Shown piece after piece: positions 1 to 6,513 of a stretch of DNA of 6,513 bases. The notes below the pieces were generated by a model. That model had not been told where the DNA came from, ran no database searches, and worked only from the letters and a program-made list of their open reading frames with translations. The stretch is taken from contig JAFLSP010000053.1 of the NCBI GenBank assembly GCA_022510885.1, forward strand, positions 1-6,513, given 5' to 3'. The DNA comes from Treponema sp. GTDB lineage: Bacteria; Spirochaetota; Spirochaetia; Treponematales; Treponemataceae. Made by a program: the position numbers and the translations under genes. The first letter of the stretch is position 1. Each line of letters begins with the position of its first letter.

Positions 1-5
1 GCGGC

Positions 6-2096
6 CTACTCCAGCGGGGCGAAGTATCCCGTCTCCGCGCGGCCGCTGCGGTTCATCAGGTAGGTCTCCACCTCCACGGGCAGGTAGTTCTGCCCGAATT
101 CGGTCTTGAGCTGCGAGGTGTACGAGAGCCGGTAGGAGCCGTTGGGAATGGCGATAATATCCTGCACGATGCCGCCCAGCCCCTGGCTGCGGTACACGTA
201 GTATTCGCCGCCGTTCGTGTGCTCGCTCAGGTAGGTGATTTCGGAGGCGGGCGTTCCCTGCGCGGTCATCACCACCGCCATGGAGACCGCGTTGTTGTTC
301 AGGTAGGCGGACAGGTCGGAAAGGCTGTAGCTCGCAAAGGCATTCTGACTCACGCCGCCGTCGGTCACGAAGACAATCGCGCGCTTCTTCTCCGCGCCAA
401 TCAGCCCGTTCGCGGCAAGGCGGATTGCCCCGTCAAGGCTGACCGAGGACGCAAGCGGGGTCTTGAGCGCGTCCGCCGTGAAGTGCGCAAGGCCGTCCGG
501 CGCGCCCGCGTACTCAAGGACCGGCATCGCGCCCGCGCTGATGACGCGCACCGTCCCGCGCCCGCCCATCGCCGCCGCCACCTCGCGCACGGCGCTCTCC
601 ATCGCCTCCGCGTAGCGCGCCGCCGAGAACGAGCGGTCGATGACAAGCGTAATGTCGGCCACGTCGTTGGCAAACGCCGCGCCCTCAAACCGCATGTCCG
701 CCACCGCGCCCCTGTTCTCGGTCACAAAGAAATTCACCTCTTTCAGCCCGACCATGCTCTGCCGCCGCCGGTTCTCCACCTTGACCTCAAGCGTCACTTT
801 GGGGAACGCGCTCGCGTCCACGCGCTCAACCTGCACGAACAGGCCGCCGATAAGCTCGCTCATCTTGCTCATCACGTAGACCTCGTTGCTCACCACGTCG
901 CTGACGAGCACGTTGCCGTTCGCGTCGGGCACGGCGCAGGTCACGCGCGAGGGGGCGTTCCCCGTGCCCACGTTCTCGAACAGCGAGCCGGTCTCCGCGT
1001 CAACCGAATAGACGCGGTTCTTGTCGCAGATGACGATGTAGCCGCCCCAGGGCTTGAGCGACTCGGGCTTGACGAAGGTCTTTTCCTTGCAGAGCAGGCC
1101 GACATAGTTTCCCGCCGTGTCGAAGCGGTAGACCGCGCCCGTCACCGCGTCCGCCACGAACACCGCGCCGTTCATGCAGGCGATGCCCGTCGGCGCCCTC
1201 AGCCCCGCAAATTCTGCCGACGCGCCGCCAAAGTAGAACAGCCCGTTGCCGTCCCGGTCGAACACGTCCACGCGCGCATTGCCGAAGTCGGTCACGTAGA
1301 CGTTGCCCACCTCGTCCGTCGCAAGATACTGCGGCCCGACCATCTGCCCCACGCCGATGCCCTTGCCGCCGAACGAAGTCTCGTAGCCGCCCCTGCTGTT
1401 GAGCACGGTGATGCGGTCGCCCGCCGACTCGGAGACGAGGATGCGTCCGTCATTGGTGCGAATCATGTCCATCGGGCGGTCGAAGCCGGCGAGCGGCCCG
1501 TTCGTGCGGTTCACCACCAGCCCGTTCACGTCGATTTTGAGCAGCTCGTTCGAGCCGTAGGCGAGCACCCAAACTGAGCCGTCGTCCTCGGGCAGCACCG
1601 AAATCGGCTGGCTGAACACGAAGGTGTCGCCGTTGCGCCCCGGAAAGCTTCCCGCCTCCGTGTAGGCAACGGTGGTCTGATAGGCGTTGTCGGTGATGCG
1701 CCGCGCGCGCACGACTTCAATCTGGTTCTTGAGCAGCAGGCCGCCGTAGCCGTTGCCGCTCGCGAACTCCCACTGCTGCAACGCCGCGCCCTCAATGCCG
1801 GAGCGGTAGTACGACTTGCCGAGCCAGTCGAGGATGATGTTCTCGTCGGGCAGATACGAAAGCGCGCGCTCGAACTGCATAATCGCGTCGTTATAGGAGC
1901 CGCGGTAATACGCCTGCACGCCGCGCCGGAATTCCTGGAACGCGAGCGCGCTCTGCGCCGTCTGCGTTCCCGATGCGTTCACCGCCGTCGCCTCCGCGCT
2001 CGTGAACGGCGTGCGCTGCGCAAAAGCAACTATTCCCGCCGTCAGCACGAGCGGCGCGAACATCCATTTCATGCGATTTGTCTGTATCTTCTTCAT
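6..2096 (-). CDS. Exported TPR / NHL beta-propeller / VWA-domain protein
   Basis: This 696-residue protein is probably periplasmic or surface-located; its exact function is unknown. It starts with a signal peptide: basic MKK, a hydrophobic core at about 11-25, and a likely signal peptidase I site after Ala-Phe-Ala at 24-26. There is no lipobox Cys. Two TPR-like helical repeats lie at about 51-116. A beta-propeller of NHL type spans about 156-415, and I count six blades (for example the NVYVTDFGNARVDVFD strand pair at 265-280). A short beta region (about 430-470) leads into a VWA domain at about 480-645, with a MIDAS DxSxS motif at Asp487-Ser491 and a further Asp579 in VTDGG. The C-terminal segment (about 653-694, ending GYFAP) resembles the tail of VWFA-related secreted proteins. 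The ATG lies one base after the TAA of the upstream TPR gene, with an AGGTGGGA ribosome site inside that gene. It is the last gene of the apparent operon. Domain calls are by eye; the role as a protein-binding scaffold is inferred. Confidence 0.88.
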   Translation of the reverse strand: MKKIQTNRMKWMFAPLVLTAGIVAFAQRTPFTSAEATAVNASGTQTAQSALAFQEFRRGVQAYYRGSYNDAIMQFERALSYLPDENIILDWLGKSYYRSGIEGAALQQWEFASGNGYGGLLLKNQIEVVRARRITDNAYQTTVAYTEAGSFPGRNGDTFVFSQPISVLPEDDGSVWVLAYGSNELLKIDVNGLVVNRTNGPLAGFDRPMDMIRTNDGRILVSESAGDRITVLNSRGGYETSFGGKGIGVGQMVGPQYLATDEVGNVYVTDFGNARVDVFDRDGNGLFYFGGASAEFAGLRAPTGIACMNGAVFVADAVTGAVYRFDTAGNYVGLLCKEKTFVKPESLKPWGGYIVICDKNRVYSVDAETGSLFENVGTGNAPSRVTCAVPDANGNVLVSDVVSNEVYVMSKMSELIGGLFVQVERVDASAFPKVTLEVKVENRRRQSMVGLKEVNFFVTENRGAVADMRFEGAAFANDVADITLVIDRSFSAARYAEAMESAVREVAAAMGGRGTVRVISAGAMPVLEYAGAPDGLAHFTADALKTPLASSVSLDGAIRLAANGLIGAEKKRAIVFVTDGGVSQNAFASYSLSDLSAYLNNNAVSMAVVMTAQGTPASEITYLSEHTNGGEYYVYRSQGLGGIVQDIIAIPNGSYRLSYTSQLKTEFGQNYLPVEVETYLMNRSGRAETGYFAPLE

Positions 2097-2097
2097 A

Positions 2098-2781
2098 TTA
2101 TCCCACCTGCGCCAAACGGATGTGTTCCTGAATCTCCGCGTTGTCGGGCATCAGCTCCCGCGCCTGGTTCAGATACCGCTGCGCGTCGCGATGCAAGCCC
2201 AGCTTGTAATACACCCACCCCACCGAATCAAGGCACGCCGCCGAACGGGGCGACTTGTCCAGCGCGCGCTTGCAATACGACAAGGCCGTCCTCAGGTCGC
2301 GGTTCTCGCTGGCAAGCACGTAGCCCATGCCGTTGAGCGCGGTCGGGTTGTCCGGGTCGATTTTGAGCGCCCTTTTGTAGTACGAGATGCTCAGTTCCGT
2401 GTCGTGCTGAAGCCATGCATTGTAGGCAAGCGCGGCATAGACCGCCGCCGGCTGGTAGTTCGCCTCCACGAGTTTTTGCAGCTCAAAGTCGGCGAGCTTG
2501 TCGCGTCCGCTCAGCGTGTAGATAATCGCCAGCACGAAGCGGCATTGCAGCACGCGCGCCACGTCCTGCCCCGCCGTCACCACCTGCTCAAGATAGAGAA
2601 GCGCGTCCTCGTACCGCTCCAGCTTGGTGTAGCACAAGCCGATATAATACGCCAGCTCGTCATTCTCGAGGCCCGTGTCATCGGGAAGCGAAAGGAAGAA
2701 CGCAAGCGAAGCGGCGTAGTCCGCCTTTTTGTACAGGGCGATGCCCTCCGCGAGCGCGTCATTTTTCATTCTGTCTGCCAT
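2098..2781 (-). CDS. Cytoplasmic TPR-repeat protein
   Basis: This 227-residue protein is built almost entirely of tetratricopeptide repeats, which normally form a helical surface for binding other proteins. The clearest repeats are at about 41-74, 112-145 (ending YYKRALKIDPDN), 146-179 and 180-213 (containing DSVGWVYYKLG); a weaker one covers about 7-38 and another about 78-111. No signal peptide or membrane segment is visible, so it is probably cytoplasmic. I chose the ATG at 2781 because GGGAGGA sits four to five bases upstream. The open frame extends to a TTG at 2793, which would add four residues but lacks a suitable ribosome site. It follows surE by 21 bases and its TAA is one base before the ATG of the exported TPR/NHL/VWA gene, so the two are probably translationally coupled. 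The partner protein is unknown. Confidence 0.9.
   Translation of the reverse strand: MADRMKNDALAEGIALYKKADYAASLAFFLSLPDDTGLENDELAYYIGLCYTKLERYEDALLYLEQVVTAGQDVARVLQCRFVLAIIYTLSGRDKLADFELQKLVEANYQPAAVYAALAYNAWLQHDTELSISYYKRALKIDPDNPTALNGMGYVLASENRDLRTALSYCKRALDKSPRSAACLDSVGWVYYKLGLHRDAQRYLNQARELMPDNAEIQEHIRLAQVG
2101..2110 (-). promoter_or_regulatory. Ribosome binding site for the exported TPR/NHL/VWA gene
   Basis: The minus strand reads GCAGGTGGGA inside the last codons of the TPR gene, with AGGTG about eight bases before the ATG at 2096. Together with the one-base gap (TAA, T, ATG) it supports this start and translational coupling of the two genes. Confidence 0.6.
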
Positions 2782-2784
2782 AGT

Positions 2785-2791
2785 TCCTCCC
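2785..2791 (-). promoter_or_regulatory. Ribosome binding site deciding the TPR gene start
   Basis: The minus strand reads GGGAGGA, the best Shine-Dalgarno match in the window, four bases before the ATG at 2781. It lies in the 21-base gap after surE and argues for that ATG over the in-frame TTG at 2793, which overlaps the site itself. Confidence 0.8.
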
Positions 2792-2802
2792 AAAACCCGG
2801 CG

Positions 2803-3564
2803 TTATAGCGAGAAGCGGATGTCCGCGTCCGTCCGTTCCGTCTCCGGCTCGGCGCGAACGAGCGAGACGGAAACGTTCCCGCCCTGCACGGCATCGTAGT
2901 CGTTCCCCGGCGCGCCGCTCGTCACAATCTGCCCGCCCGCAAAGAATCCGTACCTTTTCCCGTCGGGCGCGTCCAGTATCTCCACTCTATCAAGATAATC
3001 CCGTCTCGACAAGGTGGTGACGGCGACTCCCGCGTAGGACTCGCGCGACGCGGCGTTCACGCTCACGAACGAATCCCTGGTGCACAGCGACACAAGCGTG
3101 CCGAGGTTCTTCGCCATGAATTCCGCGAGCGGCGCGAAGCGCCAGCTGCCGTCGTAGCTCTCAAGGCTCACCGCGATGCCGGGCGTCCCGTACAGCACCG
3201 CCTGCCGCGCCGCCGCCGCCGTTCCCGAATACACGATGTCCGTCCCCAGGTTCGCGCCCTTGTTGATGCCGCTCACCACCGCGTCGAACGTCACGTCAAA
3301 CAGGGCCGAGCGCAGGGCGGCAATCACGCAGTCCACGGGATTGCCCTCCGACGTATAACGATTCTCGCCGCGGGCGACAAGGCGCAAGGGCTTGTGCATC
3401 GTGATATGATTCGACACCGCCGAGCGATTACCGCTGGGCGCAAGCACGTACACATCGGCAACGCGGCGCAACGACCGCTCCAGAGCGACAAGACCCTCGC
3501 CCTCGATGCCGTCGTCGTTCGTCAGCAGAACCGCGGGCCGCCGCCCCCCACCGCTACGAGACAA
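2803..3564 (-). CDS. surE: 5'/3'-nucleotidase SurE
   Basis: SurE is a metal-dependent phosphatase that removes phosphate from nucleoside 5'- and 3'-monophosphates, and in some bacteria acts on short polyphosphate. It is cytoplasmic and usually oligomeric. The protein is 253 residues, the usual family length. The metal site is complete: Asp17 and Asp18 in LLTNDDGI, Ser48 in NRSAVSN, and Asn101 in VSGINKGANLGTD; these match Asp8, Asp9, Ser39 and Asn92 of the E. coli enzyme. The following YSGTAAAARQAVLYG segment is also a family signature. The start is a TTG at 3564, with GGAG six bases upstream. It overlaps the end of the galactokinase-like gene by 11 bases, so it is probably translated by coupling. 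The first nine residues (Gly- and Arg-rich) are an extension over the typical Met-Arg-Ile-Leu-Leu start. Family assignment is very secure; the physiological substrate here is not known. Confidence 0.96.
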   Translation of the reverse strand: MSRSGGGRRPAVLLTNDDGIEGEGLVALERSLRRVADVYVLAPSGNRSAVSNHITMHKPLRLVARGENRYTSEGNPVDCVIAALRSALFDVTFDAVVSGINKGANLGTDIVYSGTAAAARQAVLYGTPGIAVSLESYDGSWRFAPLAEFMAKNLGTLVSLCTRDSFVSVNAASRESYAGVAVTTLSRRDYLDRVEILDAPDGKRYGFFAGGQIVTSGAPGNDYDAVQGGNVSVSLVRAEPETERTDADIRFSL

Positions 3565-4750
3565 CGCGCACTCCGTCCGCCGGCTCTATCTCGTGGCAAC
3601 GGGGATGGAAGCCGAAAATCCGCTCGTATTCGGCAAGCTTCTCCCGGAACGCCGGAATGTCGTCCTCGTCAAGAATCGTATACGCGCACCGCCCGAATCC
3701 CTTGCCCGTGACGCGCCCGCACGAATGGGGATTGCGCGTGTCGTCCAGATTCGGGTTAATCATCGAAAGCCGCTTGAGAATCCAATCGACCTCCGGGCAG
3801 GAAAGGTCGTAGTCGTCGCGCATGTTCTTGTGGCTCGCGTTCACCGCGCGCGCGAACGCGCCGAATTCGTGCCTGGTGAGCGCGAGCGCGGCATCGAGCA
3901 CGTACTTGTGCTCGCGCATGACGCATTGCAGGCGGTGGCGCGTAATCTCGCCCACCACGCCGAGCACCTCGTTGACCTCGGTGGGCCTGTCCTCGTAGGC
4001 CCAGCCGCCCCACACGTTCTGCTTGCGCTCCTTGAGCTCGCCCAAAAGCAGCACGTTCTCCGGCTGATGCAGCACGTCCTCGTTCCATACCGTCACGCGC
4101 TGCACGCGCGCGTCGGTCAAGAGGATTTTCTTGTTCGGAAAGTCGAAGGGAATTGCCTCATACGCCCCCGTAGCGTAGTCGGTCAGCATGACGTGCTGTT
4201 TCTTCGCGTAGAGCGCGGCGTAGTTCGCCGCAAGGAAATTCCCGCTCTTGAGGAACAGCTTGTTCCCGCGCTCAATCACCTGCAGGAGCTGCGCGTCGGA
4301 GCAGGAGAGCGACATCGCCGCACGGATGGCGAACGCCGCGCCCACCTTCATCGCCGTGGTGATGCCAAAGCCGAGCGACGGCGGCTTGTCCGACCAGACC
4401 GTCATGTTCATGCCGCGCATCTCGAAGCCGCCCGACGTGAAGCCGTAGACAATCGCCTTGAGCGCGTTCGACCACCGGTCCTCCTTGCGAAATTTGAGCG
4501 TGGAAAGCGCGGTGTGCTTGCGGTCTTTCTGCTGCGCGAAGTAGAAATGAAGCGCGCCGTCCGGGCGGAACGAGAGCGCGACGTAGACGGGAACGTTCAC
4601 CGCCATGGAGAGCGTCTTGTCCTTGAAAAACCAGGAATGCTCGCCGATTAAATGCATGTGCGACGGCGCGGAGACAACGATGTCCGGCTTCTCGTTATAT
4701 GCGGTTTCGTGCGCCTCTATCACCTGCTTCATCTGACCGACGTCCCTCAT
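3554..4750 (-). CDS. Galactokinase-like GHMP protein with substituted active site
   Basis: This 398-residue protein has galactokinase length and layout. Clear family marks are LIGEH at 34-38, SHKNMRDDYDLSCPEVD at 306-322 (compare SHASMRDDFEITVPQID in E. coli GalK), and GRVTGKGFGRCA at 345-356. The active site is altered. The canonical APGRVNLIGEHTDY reads APSHMHLIGEHSWF at 28-41, so the sugar-binding Arg and Asp are His31 and Trp40. The GIMDQ motif reads NFLAAN at 171-176, placing Ala175 where the catalytic Asp should be; the downstream KKxH..L.D block aligns without gaps. The glycine/serine phosphate loop is LGFGITTA at 126-133. It may phosphorylate another sugar, be inactive, or be regulatory, so galK should not be assumed. 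It is the first gene of the leftward operon. The start is uncertain: the ATG at 4750 has AAGG directly against it, while an ATG at 4732 (392 residues) has GAGGG about 11 bases upstream. Confidence 0.87.
   Translation of the reverse strand: MRDVGQMKQVIEAHETAYNEKPDIVVSAPSHMHLIGEHSWFFKDKTLSMAVNVPVYVALSFRPDGALHFYFAQQKDRKHTALSTLKFRKEDRWSNALKAIVYGFTSGGFEMRGMNMTVWSDKPPSLGFGITTAMKVGAAFAIRAAMSLSCSDAQLLQVIERGNKLFLKSGNFLAANYAALYAKKQHVMLTDYATGAYEAIPFDFPNKKILLTDARVQRVTVWNEDVLHQPENVLLLGELKERKQNVWGGWAYEDRPTEVNEVLGVVGEITRHRLQCVMREHKYVLDAALALTRHEFGAFARAVNASHKNMRDDYDLSCPEVDWILKRLSMINPNLDDTRNPHSCGRVTGKGFGRCAYTILDEDDIPAFREKLAEYERIFGFHPRCHEIEPADGVRVVS
3571..3574 (-). promoter_or_regulatory. Ribosome binding site for surE inside the preceding gene
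   Basis: The minus strand has GGAG six bases before the TTG at 3564, within the last codons of the galactokinase-like gene. This spacing supports the TTG as the surE start, and the 11-base overlap suggests coupling. Confidence 0.55.
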
Positions 4751-4752
4751 CC

Positions 4753-4781
4753 TTGCACATTTGTTTTCTTATCGTTAAAAT
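4753..4781 (+). promoter_or_regulatory. Candidate promoter for lnt, nearly leaderless
   Basis: TTGCAC (4753-4758, 3/6 match) and TAAAAT (4776-4781, 5/6 match) are 17 bases apart. Transcription would begin around 4788, only a few bases before the lnt ATG at 4791. No Shine-Dalgarno sequence precedes that ATG, which fits a leaderless message. A second -10-like TACAAT at 4784-4789 would start inside the gene and is less likely. The -10 overlaps that of the opposing promoter. Confidence 0.4.
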
Positions 4782-4808
4782 GATACAATAATGCGCCGAT
4801 TTTTACAA
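4780..4808 (-). promoter_or_regulatory. Candidate promoter for the leftward four-gene operon
   Basis: On the minus strand, TTGTAA (4808-4803) and TATCAT (4785-4780) are separated by 17 bases, a good sigma-70-type layout with 4/6 and 5/6 matches. The -35 lies within the first codons of lnt. Transcription would begin near 4773, giving a leader of about 23 or 41 bases depending on the start codon used. Predicted by eye only. Confidence 0.5.
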
Positions 4809-6494
4809 GTTTTTTGTCCGTTTTTTTCGGGCATCGTGCTGGCACTGGCAATTCCCAACGAATTCCTGAAGACAGGCTCGCCGCTTATCGCGCTGTTCGC
4901 GCTCGTGCCCTTCTACGTCGCCCTCTCCCGCGCGCGGAGATACCGGGACGCATTCGCCGCCGGATGGATACAGGCATTCACGACGCACGTGCTGTCCAGC
5001 TTCTGGCTGGGCAACTTCCGCGGCTACGCGCTCTTCACGCTGGGGGCGAGCGCGGTCGGCACGGGATTCATCTGCGCGTTCTCCTCGCTCGTGTTCTTCT
5101 TCCCCTTCTCCCATTTTAACGCCGAACGGAAACTGCGCGAGGACGCGGGAACGACGGCGTTCTCGCTCCCGCTCCGAGTCCTCTGGTTCACGGGCACGTA
5201 CACGGTGTGGGAATGGGCAAAGTCGTTCGGCTTCCTCGCCTATCCGTGGGGCACGCTCTCCATGACCGCCTTCACCTGGCCGCTCGTCACGCAGATTGCC
5301 GACCTGACCGGCCCCTACGGCGTGACGTTCCTCTTCGCCCTCGTCAGCGCGCTGGTAGCCGAGGGCATCCTGCTCCTGCCGCGCCTCTCTTGCACCGCCC
5401 GTCCACGCGCGCTCCACGATGCGTGGATTGCGTGCGCCAAAACCTGCGCCGCGCTGTTCACCGCAACCGTGCTCTACGGCGCGTATCAGTATCTCCTGCC
5501 ACGCTCCCCCGTCAAGACAATGCATGCCGTGCTCGTGCAGCAGAACCTCGACCCGTGGAACGACACCGACGGGGCAGCGATTGCAATCTCCGCGCGCCTT
5601 TCGCAGGAGAAAATCGACGAATTCGCCGCGCGCGGGAAAACCTGCGACCTGGTCGTCTGGAGCGAGGGGGTGCTATCGCGCTATTTTCCCACCGCGCAGA
5701 GCTACTACCGCTACTTTCCCGAGGGCAAACCGCTCATCCCGTTTATCAAAAGCACGCAGACCCCGTTCATCATCGGCGCGCCGCTCACGATTGACCGCGA
5801 GAAACACCAGTACGGCAACGCGACCGTCCTGCTCGACAAGGACGGCGAGTACCGGGGCGCGTACCTCAAGATGCACCTCGTGCCCTTCGCCGAGCGCATT
5901 CCCTTCGTGGAGTACGAGGCCGTGCGCGCGTTCATCAAAAAAATCGCGGGATTCTCCTACGGATGGGTGCAGGGCAGCGTCCCCGTGCTCTTCGAGATTC
6001 CCGTCAGCACGCCGCCACGCAGGACGAATGAGCCTGAAATCGTCTCGCTCACGGGACGAAAGGCCGAGCCGCCGCAGACGGTCATGGTCGCCACGCCGAT
6101 TTGCTTCGACGACGCATTCGGCGAGGTCTGCCGCGCGCTCCACCGCGCCGGGAGCGAGGTGTTCATCAACCTGACCAACGACGCCTGGTCGCGCACCGAG
6201 AGCGCGGAAATCCAGCACTTCGCCGTGGCTTCCTACCGCGCGATTGAGTACCGCACCACGCTCGCCCGCGCCACCAACGGCGGCTACACCGCAGTCGTTG
6301 ACCCCGCCGGCCGCGTCCTCCAGGCACTGCCGCTCTTTGAGGAGGGCGCGCTCGCCGCCGAGATTCCCGTGTACGAGCGCACGATGACCGTCTACGCGCG
6401 CTTCGGCGACTGGCTCGTCGCCGTCCTCGCGCTGCTCGCCGCCGCCCATGTCGTGCTGTTCACCGCCGAGGAAAGAGAAGACAAAATCTCTTAG
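4791..6494 (+). CDS. lnt: Apolipoprotein N-acyltransferase Lnt
   Basis: Lnt adds the third acyl chain, taken from a phospholipid, to the N-terminal Cys of lipoproteins at the inner membrane, the last step of lipoprotein maturation. The 567-residue protein has several hydrophobic segments in the first 238 residues (for example about 4-21, 31-47, 83-107, 165-196, 212-236), a periplasmic nitrilase-type domain at about 243-530, and a final membrane segment at about 541-558. The catalytic triad is present: Glu292 in VVWSEG, Lys360 in YLKMHLVPFAE, and Cys438 in TPICFDD, matching Glu267, Lys335 and Cys387 of E. coli Lnt. Glu368 matches E. coli Glu343; the residue matching Glu389 is Asp440. FINLTNDAW at 458-466 is another signature. 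A polar stretch at about 404-430 before the Cys strand looks like an insertion. An in-frame TAA at 4776 leaves the ATG at 4791 as the only good start; it has no ribosome site. It is transcribed away from the other four genes. Confidence 0.95.
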   Translation: MRRFLQVFCPFFSGIVLALAIPNEFLKTGSPLIALFALVPFYVALSRARRYRDAFAAGWIQAFTTHVLSSFWLGNFRGYALFTLGASAVGTGFICAFSSLVFFFPFSHFNAERKLREDAGTTAFSLPLRVLWFTGTYTVWEWAKSFGFLAYPWGTLSMTAFTWPLVTQIADLTGPYGVTFLFALVSALVAEGILLLPRLSCTARPRALHDAWIACAKTCAALFTATVLYGAYQYLLPRSPVKTMHAVLVQQNLDPWNDTDGAAIAISARLSQEKIDEFAARGKTCDLVVWSEGVLSRYFPTAQSYYRYFPEGKPLIPFIKSTQTPFIIGAPLTIDREKHQYGNATVLLDKDGEYRGAYLKMHLVPFAERIPFVEYEAVRAFIKKIAGFSYGWVQGSVPVLFEIPVSTPPRRTNEPEIVSLTGRKAEPPQTVMVATPICFDDAFGEVCRALHRAGSEVFINLTNDAWSRTESAEIQHFAVASYRAIEYRTTLARATNGGYTAVVDPAGRVLQALPLFEEGALAAEIPVYERTMTVYARFGDWLVAVLALLAAAHVVLFTAEEREDKIS

Positions 6495-6513
6495 GGATTC
6501 AAACAAAAACGCT

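Noticed and set aside
219..1577. Long plus-strand open frame (452 codons) opposite the exported TPR/NHL/VWA gene
   Set aside because: Its product is rich in His, Arg, Ala and Val with no recognisable domain, as expected of an antisense frame of a GC-rich gene; the minus-strand frame has clear domains.
2019..2096. Lipoprotein signal for the exported TPR/NHL/VWA protein
   Set aside because: There is no Cys at the predicted cleavage site; Ala-Phe-Ala followed by Gln fits signal peptidase I instead.
3544..3549. Run of six G (coding strand) near the surE start, as a possible phase-variation tract
   Set aside because: Six bases is short for slippage switching and is expected by chance in this GC-rich sequence; no frame alternative is suggested.
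3506..4651. Plus-strand open frame (381 codons) opposite the galactokinase-like gene
   Set aside because: Low-complexity Arg/Val/His-rich translation with no motif, lying across a gene with family signatures.
5673..6506. Minus-strand open frame (277 codons) opposite the end of lnt
   Set aside because: Covers the catalytic region of lnt and has no domain of its own.
6495..6513. Terminator after lnt
   Set aside because: Only 19 bases follow the stop and no hairpin is visible before the window ends.

Overview
The window is a compact block of five protein genes from a GC-rich bacterium with two membranes, probably a spirochaete of the Treponema group. The two-membrane inference rests on an apolipoprotein N-acyltransferase (Lnt) and an exported protein with a signal peptide. 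The Treponema link is weaker: it rests on a remembered combination of TPR, NHL/VWA, SurE and a galactokinase-like protein in such genomes, and no search was run. No RNA gene, mobile element, CRISPR array or long repeat was seen.

Layout: four genes run leftwards on the minus strand, in transcription order: a galactokinase-like GHMP protein (4750-3554), surE (3564-2803), a small cytoplasmic TPR protein (2781-2098) and a large exported TPR/NHL-propeller/VWA protein (2096-6). They are almost gapless: an 11-nt overlap, a 21-nt gap and a 1-nt gap. They look like one operon with coupled translation. lnt (4791-6494) runs rightwards from the same 40-nt AT-rich divergent spacer, the only intergenic space of any size in the window. 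Back-to-back promoter candidates with overlapping -10 boxes can be drawn there.

How the genes fit together: Lnt completes lipoprotein maturation at the inner membrane and SurE is a nucleotide phosphatase; both are recognised with confidence. The two TPR-containing genes at the operon end have unknown roles. The downstream one is exported and combines a six-bladed propeller with a metal-binding VWA fold, which suggests a protein-interaction or scaffold role in the periplasm or at the surface.

The strongest oddity is the galactokinase-like protein. It keeps the galactokinase fold signatures, especially near the C-terminus, but has lost the catalytic Asp and two of the other usual galactose-contacting residues. 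It may be a pseudo-kinase, a regulator or a kinase for another substrate. No defence system or clearly novel multi-gene system is evident.
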